DNA of 64,000 nucleotides. Source: Ulota crispa (Eukaryota; Streptophyta; Bryopsida; Orthotrichales; Orthotrichaceae). Below the pieces are notes generated by a model. It ran no database searches. It was not told the origin of the DNA and worked only from the letters and a program-made list of their open reading frames with translations. The number at the start of each line of letters is the position of its first letter. The stretch's first letter is position 1. Shown here piece by piece: positions 23,701 to 35,109 of this stretch. Position numbers and translations under genes: made by a program. The stretch covers positions 36,455,060 to 36,519,059 of the forward strand of contig OY987243.1 in the NCBI GenBank assembly GCA_963920765.1, in the 5' to 3' direction.

Positions 23701-24852
23701 AAGTCCTTGTACGGGCTGAAGCAAGCATCGAGAGCATGGTACCAAAAGATTGATGCAAGTCTTTTGGATTTTGGCTTTGAGAGGAGTGTGGCTGACCATA
23801 GCTTATATTTCACACAAGTGGGAGCCGATGTGATGCTTGTGCTTGTGTATGTTGATGACTTGATCATTCTTTCTAGCAACGTGGAGACCATGGGTGCATT
23901 GAAGGCCAAGTTGGAAGCGGAGTACGAGATGACGGACTTGGGGGAATTGCACTATTGCCTTGGAGTGGAGTTTGCCCGAGATTGAGGTGCGAGGACCATC
24001 ACCATGAGCCAAACCAAGTATGTGGAGGAGATGCTGAAGCGGTTTGGCATGGAGGATTGCAAACCCATTGGCACTCCATTGGACACCAAGGTGAAGTTGG
24101 TGAAGCTTAGCAACGAGGAGTATGATGCGGATGCTTCAAGGATGGTGAGTGTGCCTTACAAATCAGCGGTTGGATCATTGATGTATGCCATGGTGGCCAC
24201 AAGGGCTGATTTGGCCTTTGCCATTAGCACGGTGAGCCAACATATGGCGAGGCCGGGATGGAGTCATTGGATGGCGGTGAAGAGGATTATGAGATACCTC
24301 AAGGGCACTTCTCATGTGAAGTTGCAATTGGGAGGGAGGCACATACGCTTGATGGGGTATTGCGATGCAGATTGGGCTGGCGATGCCAACGACAGAAAGT
24401 CCACCACGGGGTATGCATTTAGCCTTGGAGAGGGCATGGTATCATGGAGTAGCAAGAAGCAACCCACGGTGGCTTTATCCACAACGGAGGTAGAGTACAT
24501 GGCGGCGAGCCATTGCACGAGAGAGGCCATATGGTTGAGGCAGCTCTTGGAGGATGTGGGGTGTGAGGACGTGGAGGGCACGTTGATCTTGTGTGACAAC
24601 CAAGGTGCCATAGCTCTTGCGAAGAACCCGGTGCACCATGCGAGGACAAAGCACATCGAGGTGCAACACCACTTTGTGAGGGAGAAGGTGGAGAAGGGAA
24701 GCATCACATTGGAGTATTGCCCAACTGAGGACATGTTGGCAGATGTGATGACAAAGGCGTTGACGCGGGATAGACATGAGCGTTTGACAAGAGCCATGGG
24801 CATTGGGGACTTTGGCCATTCGCAAAGTGGGAGTGTTGAAAGGTTGGAATAG
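20749..24852 (+). pseudogene. Copia gag-pol, copy 1, one in-frame TGA
   Basis: Start ATG at 20749 sits in GCCATGG, a strong context; an upstream in-frame ATG (20725) is weaker. The frame has the same 1367-codon length as copy 2 but is cut by TGA at 23983-23985 (codon 1079), between reverse transcriptase and RNase H, where copy 2 has CGA. Domains by codon: CCHC zinc knuckle CFHCGKPGHFARNC about 227, protease DSGA about 282, integrase HHCC from about 416 and its D, D, E near 484, 546 and 581, reverse transcriptase YVDD about 1034, RNase H CDADW about 1205. Other differences from copy 2 are P to L, G to R and R to W, all from C-to-T or G-to-A changes. The frame ends inside the 3' LTR. Confidence 0.93.
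24824..24833 (+). promoter_or_regulatory. polypurine tract of Copia copy 1
   Basis: AAAGTGGGAG lies directly before the 3' LTR. In this family it lies inside the pol coding frame, which ends 19 bases into the LTR with TAG. Confidence 0.7.
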
Positions 24853-25116
24853 AGCATTAGGAGTTTGCTCTAGGCCAAAGGAGATATGCTAGGTGGGGTA
24901 CTTAGCATTGGAGACAGAGCATGTGGTAGGAGGCACTTCATACAGAGGATCAGCCCATGAGTGTGGTTATCCCATATGGTTAGGTGAAGGGAGAGTGATT
25001 GGGAGAGTACATAGATGAGAGGGTTGGGTGACCCTCTCATCTCTTCCATTTGTATCTTATGCATTTGAGTATACCATGTGTGCCTTTGCTCTTTTATCTT
25101 CCCTATGTTTTCAATA
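24834..25116 (+). repeat. 3' LTR of Copia copy 1 (283 bp)
   Basis: Same length as the 5' LTR with four transitions between them (near the CACYTCAT, GTGAARGG, CTTYTATC and CTATRTTTT words). The same four differences separate the two LTRs of copy 2. Confidence 0.92.
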
Positions 25117-28100
25117 CATTTTAGTCTCAAGTAAACTTTCTCCAACAAACGAGAACATGGACGTCTTCATGCGCCCATTGATTGAAGAGTTGCAAGAGCT
25201 TTGGAGAGGAGTTATTGCACAAGATTTCTCAAAACCTCCTAGGCTTAGACATTTCACACTCAGAGGCATCTTTATGTGGACAATTACCGATTACCTAGCA
25301 TATAGATCAATATCTAGGCTATGTATACATGGGTACAAAGCATGCATCGTATGTGGACCAAGAACAGATGCTAGAAGTGCATCATCAGGTAATAAACTAA
25401 ATTCTCAATGAAGGGCTACAGGAAGGTAGTATATGGAGGTAGTAGAAGATGGACCAGAAATTCTCATCCGTATAGAAGAGATCTTGAATTTGACGGGAAG
25501 GTGGAAAATAGGGTGGTCTAGTAAAGTTCACTGCTGAACAGAGTAAGATTTGTGGAGAAGAGCGGGAAGCTTATGTGGCCTTTGGAGGTAGACAAGGTGG
25601 AGATGATGACCCTATATACATCCACAGAGTAAAAAAAAAGACTATTTTGCAGGAACTGCCTTATTGGACGATATGTATCCATGTTTGATTATTATGCAAT
25701 CTTGTGGGGCATAAAACAGGATTTAGCAATATTGGTCGGATTGTATGTAATGCTATATGGTAGTCGTGACCATAAATGATTGACTCAATCTCCTAAATTG
25801 TGGTACTATTGGAAAGTGATGTTTTAAATTATTTTAAGACTTTGAAGAAACAAATTCTACATAGGAAAATCTGTAGAAGGTCACTGTTACAATCCTATGT
25901 TGTAAATGGTCAGGAAGTTAGATGTTACTAGAAAGGCAATTTATGAAAGAGCTTCAGTTCTAAAAGTGAAATCATTTAAAGAAGGGTATAAACAAGACCC
26001 ACGTAATGATGGCATGACATCGTGAATAACAGTAGACCTATATGAATGACCTCATCCCTAAAAGTTTAAGGAACAACCAAAATTGAGAGATGATATGTTA
26101 ATTAGTATTGGAAAATAGTTTTCTTCATTGAAAGTGCTGAGTGAATTGTAACATTTCCTAAGTAGACTACGTATACGGAGGAAAAGAATGTTTGATGTTG
26201 ATAAAGATGAAACCAAGTGAATTATGGAATGTCTATGTTCACATGCAGCAAATGTGTTCAAGGATGTAATACTTGTATACTACTTCTGTAGGTAATTATA
26301 TTTGCATTTAATGTAGGTGTTAAGGGGTACAGAGAAATTTTTGTTTTACATTATTATTGGTATTATGTTAGTTTATAACATGTGAATCAAGAGTGTTTCC
26401 TTCAAAAACTCTATGAAACACATGGACAGTTGTTTATGAGTTTGGTGTGATGGATGCAGAAGTTAAAAATACAGCACTTGCTCAATCCTATGCATTGCGA
26501 GAAAAATCTTAGTGAAAACATCACCAAAACAATCCTAGGATTGAAGGATTCTATTGGCAGTCGTCAAGATCTTCAGTGTTTGAGTATTCGCCGTGAGCTA
26601 TGGATGACTAACGATGATACCAGATGGTCTACATTCCAGCTACCCAAAGCTCCATACATACTAACTACCAATGAGAAGTCCAAGGTTGTTGACATCATAA
26701 AAGCTCTGAAAACTCCAACAAACTATGTAAGAGCCATTCAGAGAAGTTTGGAAGAAGAAGAATTACGGTACATGAAGTCTCATGATTACCATATATTTAT
26801 ACAACAAGTAAGTGAATTGTTTTGTGCAAGTCAATCAAGCCTAGGTAATTCAGAAGAAGGCGTGAACATAACTGTTTAGTAAAATATGTAATGGACAATA
26901 TCAATTGTTCATGAAAGTATGCATGAAATGTTTTTGGAGAAGAAGTAAGCACGTTTGTGAAAATGTTTGTGTTGGTAATTGTATTGTTCTCAATTTTCAG
27001 CAAGCAACTGTGTTTAGTATTAGCTAATGTTGAACAGCGGTACTTGTTTTGTACAAGTGCTTCCTGTAGCAGTACGCAATGTCTTAACAGAAGAGGTCCG
27101 TCATGCAATATTGAAAGTGAGCAGAGTGTTTAAAAGGCTTTGCAAAAGAGAAGTGAAAGTATGTGACCAAGAATCAGATATGACAAATGCAGTGGATGCT
27201 CTATGTTTGTTAGAAAAAGTTTTCCCTCCTACATTCATGGATATAATGACTCATCTCATGATTCATTTAGTGGAGGAGTTGTATGTATGCGGACTCGTGC
27301 ATTGTAGGTGGATGTACCCAATGGAAAGGTACATGAAAACATTGAAGGAATATGTTAGAACATATGCAAGACCGGAGGCCAGCATGGTAGAGGGATATTT
27401 GATGGCAGAAACGTTGGGGTATTATACGGAATACCTACAATGTTTCAAGGAGACATCTTGTTGCATTTGGGATGAGAAAGACAAACCCCATATGAAGGAT
27501 GAAGATCCGCAAGGAAATGGGTGGTCACGTCCCATGTCACAGCAATTTTGGGAGTGGGTGCACAGTTTCCTATTATCGAACTCGTTGGACTTGGAGCCAT
27601 GGAGATTGTAAGTGCCCACAGACGTGTTTGTAATATGGTCTAATGAAGAATTCTATGGAGTCAATGAAGGGTTGCGTTTCAAAACTGAAGTAGAGTGAGA
27701 GTATTCAGATTATAACGTTTGTAAGAAAATACAGTAGATAATGATTGGTTTTCACAAGTTAGTTAGCGTAAGGAATAGTGATCTATAATTAGCGTTTTCA
27801 TGCAGGGTTTTATGGAGAATGTGAGAAGGTTTTTACTGAAGTGTAAGCAAACATTGGCATTTTCTTGTCAGGGGTATTTATCGTTGCTTCACAACGTTTG
27901 AAAGTACTGATATTATACAACGTCATGTATTGTGGTGACTTTGAATCAAGAAATATGCAACAGCAAACAAAGAGAGAGTATAGAGAAGAGAATTATATGC
28001 AAGGAGATTTAGAGATAAATTTGGCAGAAATTGTGCTGTCATTTATTCAGAAGACTGTGAATCTCTACTTGAGTTCTCTATATGGCTGAATGAAGAGGTG

Positions 28101-28696
28101 ATGAAAGCATTAGAAGGACTTGAGAAGCCTCCAGAGGACGTTGTGGAGGCGTTACAGTTACCAAAGGAACTAGGCACAGGGTACCGAGCCATGTACGCTC
28201 ATGGTATGCACCTTCGCGTACAAAGTACAGAGCAAGATAAAGTGACATTTGATAGTGGAGTTGCCGCTTCCATTCTAAATTACAAAACAAAAAGATGAAA
28301 TGGAGGAATACGCCAATGGGATGGTACTGAGTATGTTAGGTGGATTCAAGAGATCCTCAAACTAAACTATTGTAGTCATTGTGTTATTGTACTAGTGTGT
28401 TCATGGATTAAAGCAAAGGTAGGTGAAGCTATTGGAGATGTAGTAAGAGATAGATATGGGTTCACCTTGGCCAATTCAGGAACACGCTACCATTTGGGCC
28501 GGAGTCTTTTGCTTTTCCAACGCAATGTCAACAAATTTTTGTCTTTGATGATCTAGAGAAGAGTAGGGCCACTGGAGGAGATTGGAAGGTTGTTTGTGGT
28601 ACAGATATGAGAGGCCAACGTGCAGAATCCATGGCTATGAGACCAGATATTGAGATGCTAGCGCCAGGTCGAGATGCAGAGTTTGATGGACTTTGA
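25117..28696 (+). pseudogene. CACTA (En/Spm) TNP2-type transposase relic
   Basis: Successive pieces match the TNP2 transposase family in order: MDVFMRPLIEELQELWRGV, RGIFMWTITDYLAYRSIS, GYKACIVCGPRTDARS (25157-25380), KGYRKVVYGGSRRWTRNSHP (from 25411), KKKTILQELPYW (about 25632), then NPMHCEKNLSENITKTILGL (from 26485), the DUF4218 region (27055-27420, with FPPTFMDIMTHLMIHLVEEL and WMYPMERYMKTLKEYVRTYA), a linker with IWLNEEVMKALEGL and YRAMYAHGMHLR, and a DUF4216-like end (28320-28696, with FRNTLPFGPESFAF and IFVFDDLEKS). The gene must have had introns; frameshifts and stops also break it. Its 5' part is missing at the edge of Copia copy 1. No terminal CACTA repeat was found for it. Confidence 0.85.
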
Positions 28697-30284
28697 ATTT
28701 TATAGCAATGACTCTGTGAGTTCATACAGATATGTGCAGGCATATTGGATATCTTTGTTCATTGCCAGGACTTCACTTACATGTATTTTTTGTTAAAGTA
28801 AACTGCTGTGTTTGAATATGAAGAAGTGTGCATTGTTTCAGTGGAAACTTATGTTCCATGGGAAATGTAGTAGTGTGAAGACAAAAGCATTGTTTCATAT
28901 TGAAAATGTACTCGGAACTTAGTTGTAGCGTAGAAGACATCTTGAATTTAGCTTTACAACCTCCTATCCATTTAGCCTGGGCTAATTAATGTATATTGCT
29001 TATTTTGAGATGCAGGTATTTCTTGAAGTTGGAGCAAATTAGTAGAATAGAATTGTTGAAGACAATATTATGTTATCGATGAAGATTCATGTATTGGACC
29101 TTCTCACCTTCAATACTTTATTGCAATAACTAAGGAATAGTTGAATACATAGATATTTGGATATTTGAGTTCCTGGGGACTTTGAGAAGTTCGATTTGCA
29201 ATAAAACTTAGTAGGCAAATATTGGAGTAAATATTTTGCAACTAAGCTGTACAATGTGAAAATTGTACAGTCTTTCCAGTGAAGTGATTGCATTTTGAAT
29301 AAAAGATGCTCGATTTGGCATTCAGACATTTGCTTATCTATGTTTGTCGAGTCTAACTTTTGAATAGTAAGTCAAATGAGAAGTACAAAAATAGTAGCAT
29401 CTCTATTTGGTAAGTTAGGAAAATTTTTTGCTACTGAGAAGGTGACAATGGTTCATTAATGGGGCAAAGATTTAAATTAAAACAACATTTGAATAATGGT
29501 AAATGAAATAAAGAGTGAAACGGGAATTGCCTAATCATACTGCAAATATTGAGAAGAAAAATTTATTTTCCAAAATAGATATTCAGAAAATGTAACGTAT
29601 GAGCATGGGAACAAAAGAATTTAACAAAATTTAATATAAGATCATCAAAAACTTATAAAGTAGAAGAACAAGCATGGAGAATTTAATATTATTTAATTTG
29701 TGAATATGGACGCACAATAACGATTTCATGTGAATTGAACATTATGTCCACACACTGATGTACACGTGTCCACCCATGGAAGAGAACAAATTCACTTTGA
29801 GATATAAGTGTGAATATGGTAGCTTGAAAATTTGAAACCCAAACGTCAGTGTGTGAACATAATTTGGACGTAGAAAATTTCATTATTTATAGACGTACAT
29901 GTGGAAGCTCTTAATTTGCTAGCGTTTGCAAACGCAGAAAGCACCACTGAATGTCCTCAATTCTTGTTGAATAGAATGAGAGCAACCCTATCGTCATGTT
30001 AGAAAATAATGTACGTCATCTACCTTGTCACCTAACGTCTAAATCTGGAAATGAAAGTGGAATTAGTAGTTTCTAAGTTTGACTCATAATGAAAAGCGTT
30101 CTGCAGAACACCATGTTCAAAGGTGTATATGTTAAATAGCATTTTATTACAATTCATGAAACAAGCATATGTTCTTTAACGTGAAGTGAACAGCGACTTA
30201 CATAATGTTTGGCGAAATTGGCTAGAAATCACTGATCAAACACAAAAAAATCCTAAAAAACATAGGAACTGAACGTATTTTTCT
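28697..30284. other. AT-rich spacer after the CACTA relic
   Basis: No open frame with recognisable motifs. It may include the 3' noncoding part of the CACTA element and the 3' flank of the nicotianamine synthase relic, but neither border can be set. Confidence 0.4.
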
Positions 30285-30591
30285 TCAAGTGGTGGGATGG
30301 GTCACGCTACACATGGTCCAGCCCCGCAAGTCCCTTTTCTCTGCAACGAGATACAAAAATGCTTTGGCGCCATTTTCACTCCGAAGCACGAGGTAGCTAT
30401 CATCCTTCATGCCCATGCTAAGGTGCTGCAAAATGCAAGACTTCATCTTGGGCACCAATCCCACAAGTGCGGCAAGCACAATGACCTTGTACTGCCTCAA
30501 CTCCTTGTGCGGGACGTCTAGGATGTCCGCCGTCCAAAACGCCATTTGCTTGTGCAGCAAAGGCAGAGCGTGCATCCATTTTTGTGCGATA

Positions 30592-30596
30592 CAATT
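30592..30596. repeat. target site duplication CAATT (left) of Copia copy 2
   Basis: CAATT here and at 36123-36127 flank the element exactly. They fix its ends and show that the LTR ends in ...CAATA. Confidence 0.9.
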
Positions 30597-30879
30597 TATT
30601 GAAAACATAGGGAAGATAAAAGAGCAAAGGCACACATGGTATACTCAAATGCATAAGATACAAATGGAAGAGATGAGAGGGTCACCCAACCCTCTCATCT
30701 ATGTACTCTCCCAATCACTCTCCCTTCACCTAACCATATGGGATAACCACACTCATGGGCTGATCCTCTGTATGAAGTGCCTCCTACCACATGCTCTGTC
30801 TCCAATGCTAAGTACCCCACCTAGCATATCTCCTTTGGCCTAGAGCAAACTCCTAATGCTCTATTCCAACCTTTCAACA
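30597..30879 (-). repeat. 3' LTR of Copia copy 2
   Basis: 283 bp, seemingly identical to the 3' LTR of copy 1. The last 19 bases of gag-pol, including its TAG at 30861-30863, lie in it. Confidence 0.92.
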
Positions 30880-33800
30880 CTCCCACTTTGCGAATGGCCA
30901 AAGTCCCCAATGCCCATGGCTCTTGTCAAACGCTCATGTCTATCCCGCGTCAACGCCTTTGTCATCACATCTGCCAACATGTCCTCAGTTGGGCAATACT
31001 CCAATGTGATGCTTCCCTTCTCCACCTTCTCCCTCACAAAGTGGTGTTGCACCTCGATGTGCTTTGTCCTCGCATGGTGCACCGGGTTCTTCGCAAGAGC
31101 TATGGCACCTTGGTTGTCACACAAGATCAACGTGCCCTCCACGTCCTCACACCCCACATCCTCCAAGAGCTGCCTCAACCATATGGCCTCTCTCGTGCAA
31201 TGGCTCGCCGCCATGTACTCTACCTCCGTTGTGGATAAAGCCACCGTGGGTTGCTTCTTGCTACTCCATGATACCATGCCCTCTCCAAGGCTAAATGCAT
31301 ACCCCGTGGTGGACTTTCTGTCGTTGGCATCGCCAGCCCAATCTGCATCGCAATACCCCATCAAGCGTATGTGCCTCCCTCCCAATTGCAACTTCACATG
31401 AGAAGTGCCCTTGAGGTATCTCATAATCCTCTTCACCGCCATCCAATGACTCCATCCCGGCCTCGCCATATGTTGGCTCACCGTGCTAATGGCAAAGGCC
31501 AAATCAGCCCTTGTGGCCACCATGGCATACATCAATGATCCAACCGCTGATTTGTAAGGCACACTCACCATCCTTGAAGCATCCGCATCATACTCCTCGT
31601 TGCTAAGCTTCACCAACTTCACCTTGGTGTCCAATGGAGTGCCAATGGGTTTGCAATCCTCCATGCCAAACCGCTTCAGCATCTCCTCCACATACTTGGT
31701 TTGGCTCATGGTGATGGTCCTCGCACCTCGATCTCGGGCAAACTCCACTCCAAGGCAATAGTGCAATTCCCCCAAGTCCGTCATCTCGTACTCCGCTTCC
31801 AACTTGGCCTTCAATGCACCCATGGTCTCCACGTTGCTAGAAAGAATGATCAAGTCATCAACATACACAAGCACAAGCATCACATCGGCTCCCACTTGTG
31901 TGAAATATAAGCTATGGTCAGCCACACTCCTCTCAAAGCCAAAATCCAAAAGACTTGCATCAATCTTTTGGTACCATGCTCTCGATGCTTGCTTCAGCCC
32001 GTACAAGGACTTGGCAAGTTTGCAAACTAAGTGCTCATGACCACGTTGCACAAACCCCTTGGGTTGCTCCATGTAGATGTCCTCCTCCAAGTCGCCGTTG
32101 AGGAAGGCCGTCTTCACATCCATTTGGTGCATTTCCAAGTCCAATGAAGCTCCAAGGGCCACAACGCACCGTATGGTGGTAAACTTGGCCACGGGAGCAA
32201 AGGTCTCGTTGAAGTCCACTCCTTGGACTTGAGAGAACCCCCTTGCCACCAACCTTGCTTTGTGGCGCACAATCTCCCCCGTGGCATCCCTCTTGGTCTT
32301 GAACACCCACTTGCATCCCACGGCCTTGCGAGATGGAGGAAGGGTGGTCAACTCCCACGTGCCGTTGGCATAGAGGGAGTGGTACTCCTCCTCCATGGCT
32401 GCCTCCCACTTGCTTGCATCCCGAGACTCCAAGGCCTCTCCAAGTGTGGTGGGGTCATGAACAACAGCCACATTAGCATGATCCGAGTTCAAAGATGGTT
32501 GAGGGAAGATGTGGTTCTTCCACCACTCCCCCAACGGCTTGCTTACCCTTGTGGACCGCCGCACACCTCCCACGTGTTGGCTTCCTCCCACTTCAGCTCT
32601 TGGAGCAATGTTGTGTGCCTTCTTTTTCTTTGGGTTCTTCTTGGGCTTGGAGCCGTCATCACCTTGGCTTGCACTTGCATCCTCCACAAGGTCACCATCT
32701 CCATCTACAAGGTCACCATCTCCATCTTCAAGGGGCTGGTCCTGATCGTTTTCGTCATCATCATGGCCACCATGCAAAGGCGTTGGAGGTGAGTCCACAA
32801 CAAGGTCACCACTACTCCCACTTGGATCCAACTCCAAGTCTCCCTGCAACTCTCCTTGCTCACAGAAAGTCACATCACAACATCGAATGATCTTCTTGGA
32901 CTCCAAACAAATGAGCATATATGCCTTGGAGCCCTCACAATATCCCAAAAACAAACACCTCACCGCCTTTGCATCAAGTTTGGTCCTTGATGCATCCGGA
33001 ATCTTGGCATATGCAACACACCCAAACACCCTTATGTGAGCCACGGAAGGCCTCCTCCCACTCCACGCCTCTTGTGGAGTTTTGCCATCCACCGCACTAG
33101 TGGGGCATCGATTGCGAATGTACATCGCGTTGCTCACCGCCTCGGCCCAATACTCCAACCCAAGCTTTTGGCCATAGAGCATGCTTCTAGCCATCTCCAC
33201 AATGGTACGATTGGCCCTCTCAGCCACTCCATTTTGCTGCGGCATATGTGGAGTTGAGGTTTGGTGCACAATACCTTGGGTCTTCAAATAGGCCTCGAAT
33301 TGGTTGGAAGTGTACTCCCCGCCGTTGTCGGACCGCAACACCTTCATGGAGCGCTCCGCCTCCTCCACCAAGGCCTTGAACTCCTTGAAGCGATCAAAAC
33401 ACTCGCTCTTGGCCTTGAGAAGGTACACCCACACCTTTCTTGAAAGGTCGTCAATGAAGGTCAAGAAATACCTTGCCCCACCCAATGACGTGGTCTTCAT
33501 GGGGCCACACACATCTGAATGCACAATGCCCAACACCTTGGTGGCACGTGTGGCACCATCCTTTGGAAAGGAGTGCCGTTGTTGCTTGCCCTCAATGCAA
33601 CCCTCACAAGCATTGGGCAAGCCATCACCATGAGATTTGAGAAGGTCAAGGCCACTCACCAAGCTTGGAAGAGCCCTCAAACTTTGTACATTTAGGTGCC
33701 CCATGCGTCGATGCCACAAAATCAACCCATCCTTGGTAGAAGTGGCAACTTGGGCACTCTCTCCTCCAAGCACAACCTTGCACCGCAAAAGATATAAGTT

Positions 33801-34964
33801 GCCCTCTCGTGTTGCCATGGCTTGGGTGTCTCCATTGGGAGACCTCACAATGCACCCAAAACCTCCAAATTGAACATTCAACCCTCCCTCCACTATCTTG
33901 CTCACCGAAAGGAGGTTGCTTTGCAACTTGGGCACATACAACACATTTTTGAACCGAATGCGCTTGGTGCATCCTTCAACAAGGGTGTCCACCAAAATGG
34001 ACCCCCTTCCAAGGGCTTGGAGCATCGATTCGTCACCCATGAACACCTTCCTTTCCGCAATGGGCTCAAAGGTGTCAAAATGAGCTCTATGGGGTGACAT
34101 GTGGGTGGTAGCCCCAGAATCCATGATCCAATCACCCCCGAAGTGCAATGGACCATCATGAGAGGCCATGAACGCATAGTCCTCACCACTCTCTTCTACC
34201 TTGGCTTTATTGGCCTTCTCACCCTTGCCACTTTTGCGTTTATAGCAATTACGAGCAAAGTGGCCCGGTTTGCCACAATGGAAACATAGAAGCGGCTCAC
34301 CTTGAACCTTGGTTGAATCTCCACCACTCTTGTGGCGAGCAACCAATGCCGCACTCTCCGTGGCCACCATCTGATGCTCCTTCTTCCTTGTCACTTCATG
34401 CATCAACCGCGACGTCACGTAGGTGAGGGTGAGCTCCTTGATGTCCTTGGTCTCCATGGCCACAATCAAGTTCTCATAAGAAGGTGGCAAGCTCTCCAAA
34501 ATGGTCATGACAATGTCCCCTTGCGTCACGGGCACATCAAGGGCCTCAAGTTGGTCCGCAAGAGTCTTCACTTTGTTGATGTGTTGCAAGAGGTCATCGG
34601 TCTCTTGCATCTTCATAGTGAAGAACTTGCGCCTCAAGAACAACACATTGGCCAAGCTCTTGGTTTTGTGGATGCTGCGTAGGGTCCTCCATGCTTCCGC
34701 AGCTCCCTTGCAAGACTTGACGTGTTGGATTTGTGCATCCACCATGTGAGTGCACAAGATGCGAAACGCCGTCTTCTCACGCTTTTTGAAGGCCGAGATG
34801 ACCTTGGGGTCACTATCACTTGAAGGAGGCGTCTCAGTGCCCTCCACAATGTCCCAAAGATCCTTTTCATCAAGGATCATCTCCATTTTGAACTTGAACA
34901 AGGAGAAATTGTCTCCATTGAACTTGTCCACAACACGGGGTGTCTCACCCTCATAGGTGGCCAT
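30861..34964 (-). CDS. Copia gag-pol polyprotein, intact (1367 aa)
   Basis: A single uninterrupted frame codes for the whole Ty1/Copia polyprotein, cut in the family by its own aspartic protease. The start ATG at 34964 (MATYEGETPR) lies in a strong GCCATGG context; an ATG eight codons upstream is also open. In order: gag with a UBN2-like domain, CCHC knuckle (CFHCGKPGHFARNC, about 227-240), protease (WIMDSGATTHM), integrase zinc site (LWHRRMGHLN and CEGCIEGK) and catalytic D-D-E (VHSDVCGP, SDNGGEY, NGVAERAN), an acidic linker, reverse transcriptase (WVFKTKRDATGE, QMDVKTAFLNGDL, LVYVDDLIIL) and RNase H (GYCDADWAG, STTEVEYMAAS, CDNQGAIALAKN). No catalytic residue looks lost. No separate gag frame or frameshift is present. 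Confidence 0.95.
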   Translation of the reverse strand: MATYEGETPRVVDKFNGDNFSLFKFKMEMILDEKDLWDIVEGTETPPSSDSDPKVISAFKKREKTAFRILCTHMVDAQIQHVKSCKGAAEAWRTLRSIHKTKSLANVLFLRRKFFTMKMQETDDLLQHINKVKTLADQLEALDVPVTQGDIVMTILESLPPSYENLIVAMETKDIKELTLTYVTSRLMHEVTRKKEHQMVATESAALVARHKSGGDSTKVQGEPLLCFHCGKPGHFARNCYKRKSGKGEKANKAKVEESGEDYAFMASHDGPLHFGGDWIMDSGATTHMSPHRAHFDTFEPIAERKVFMGDESMLQALGRGSILVDTLVEGCTKRIRFKNVLYVPKLQSNLLSVSKIVEGGLNVQFGGFGCIVRSPNGDTQAMATREGNLYLLRCKVVLGGESAQVATSTKDGLILWHRRMGHLNVQSLRALPSLVSGLDLLKSHGDGLPNACEGCIEGKQQRHSFPKDGATRATKVLGIVHSDVCGPMKTTSLGGARYFLTFIDDLSRKVWVYLLKAKSECFDRFKEFKALVEEAERSMKVLRSDNGGEYTSNQFEAYLKTQGIVHQTSTPHMPQQNGVAERANRTIVEMARSMLYGQKLGLEYWAEAVSNAMYIRNRCPTSAVDGKTPQEAWSGRRPSVAHIRVFGCVAYAKIPDASRTKLDAKAVRCLFLGYCEGSKAYMLICLESKKIIRCCDVTFCEQGELQGDLELDPSGSSGDLVVDSPPTPLHGGHDDDENDQDQPLEDGDGDLVDGDGDLVEDASASQGDDGSKPKKNPKKKKAHNIAPRAEVGGSQHVGGVRRSTRVSKPLGEWWKNHIFPQPSLNSDHANVAVVHDPTTLGEALESRDASKWEAAMEEEYHSLYANGTWELTTLPPSRKAVGCKWVFKTKRDATGEIVRHKARLVARGFSQVQGVDFNETFAPVAKFTTIRCVVALGASLDLEMHQMDVKTAFLNGDLEEDIYMEQPKGFVQRGHEHLVCKLAKSLYGLKQASRAWYQKIDASLLDFGFERSVADHSLYFTQVGADVMLVLVYVDDLIILSSNVETMGALKAKLEAEYEMTDLGELHYCLGVEFARDRGARTITMSQTKYVEEMLKRFGMEDCKPIGTPLDTKVKLVKLSNEEYDADASRMVSVPYKSAVGSLMYAMVATRADLAFAISTVSQHMARPGWSHWMAVKRIMRYLKGTSHVKLQLGGRHIRLMGYCDADWAGDANDRKSTTGYAFSLGEGMVSWSSKKQPTVALSTTEVEYMAASHCTREAIWLRQLLEDVGCEDVEGTLILCDNQGAIALAKNPVHHARTKHIEVQHHFVREKVEKGSITLEYCPTEDMLADVMTKALTRDRHERLTRAMGIGDFGHSQSGSVERLE

Positions 34965-35109
34965 GGCTAAAGTATGCAACTCAACCACCTCTCAAACAAA
35001 TCTCTAGCTTTCTATGCACACAAAGGGGCTGAAGTATGCAACTCAACCACCTCCCAAGCAAACCCTAGCTCTCTTCACACACAAGGGACTGAAGTATACA
35101 ACCCAACCC
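34965..35109 (-). repeat. leader tandem repeats of Copia copy 2
   Basis: Same two-to-three unit array as in copy 1, just before gag on the minus strand. Confidence 0.7.

Larger units (their letters stand above)
19591..25116 (+). mobile_element. Copia LTR retrotransposon, copy 1 (5526 bp)
   Basis: Complete element: LTR 19591-19873, primer-binding site at 19874, leader, gag-pol, polypurine tract, LTR 24834-25116. It has the same length as copy 2 (30597-36122), which lies inverted about 5.5 kb away. Domain order gag, protease, integrase, reverse transcriptase, RNase H marks Ty1/Copia. The flanking pentamers GTATT and CATTT do not match. The right flank is in the middle of a CACTA transposase gene, while the left flank shows no trace of that gene, so this locus has been rearranged since insertion or was not made by simple insertion. 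Confidence 0.95.

Noticed and set aside
25117-25148. Extension of the Copia LTR to a canonical CA end (…CTCCAACA)
   Set aside because: The target duplications of copy 2 and F4 and the primer-binding site position end the LTR at CAATA; the following bases code for the TNP2 relic.
25117-30596. Recent inversion of the spacer by recombination between Copia copies 1 and 2
   Set aside because: It would have scrambled the flanks of both copies, but copy 2 keeps a perfect CAATT duplication and a continuous NAS frame.
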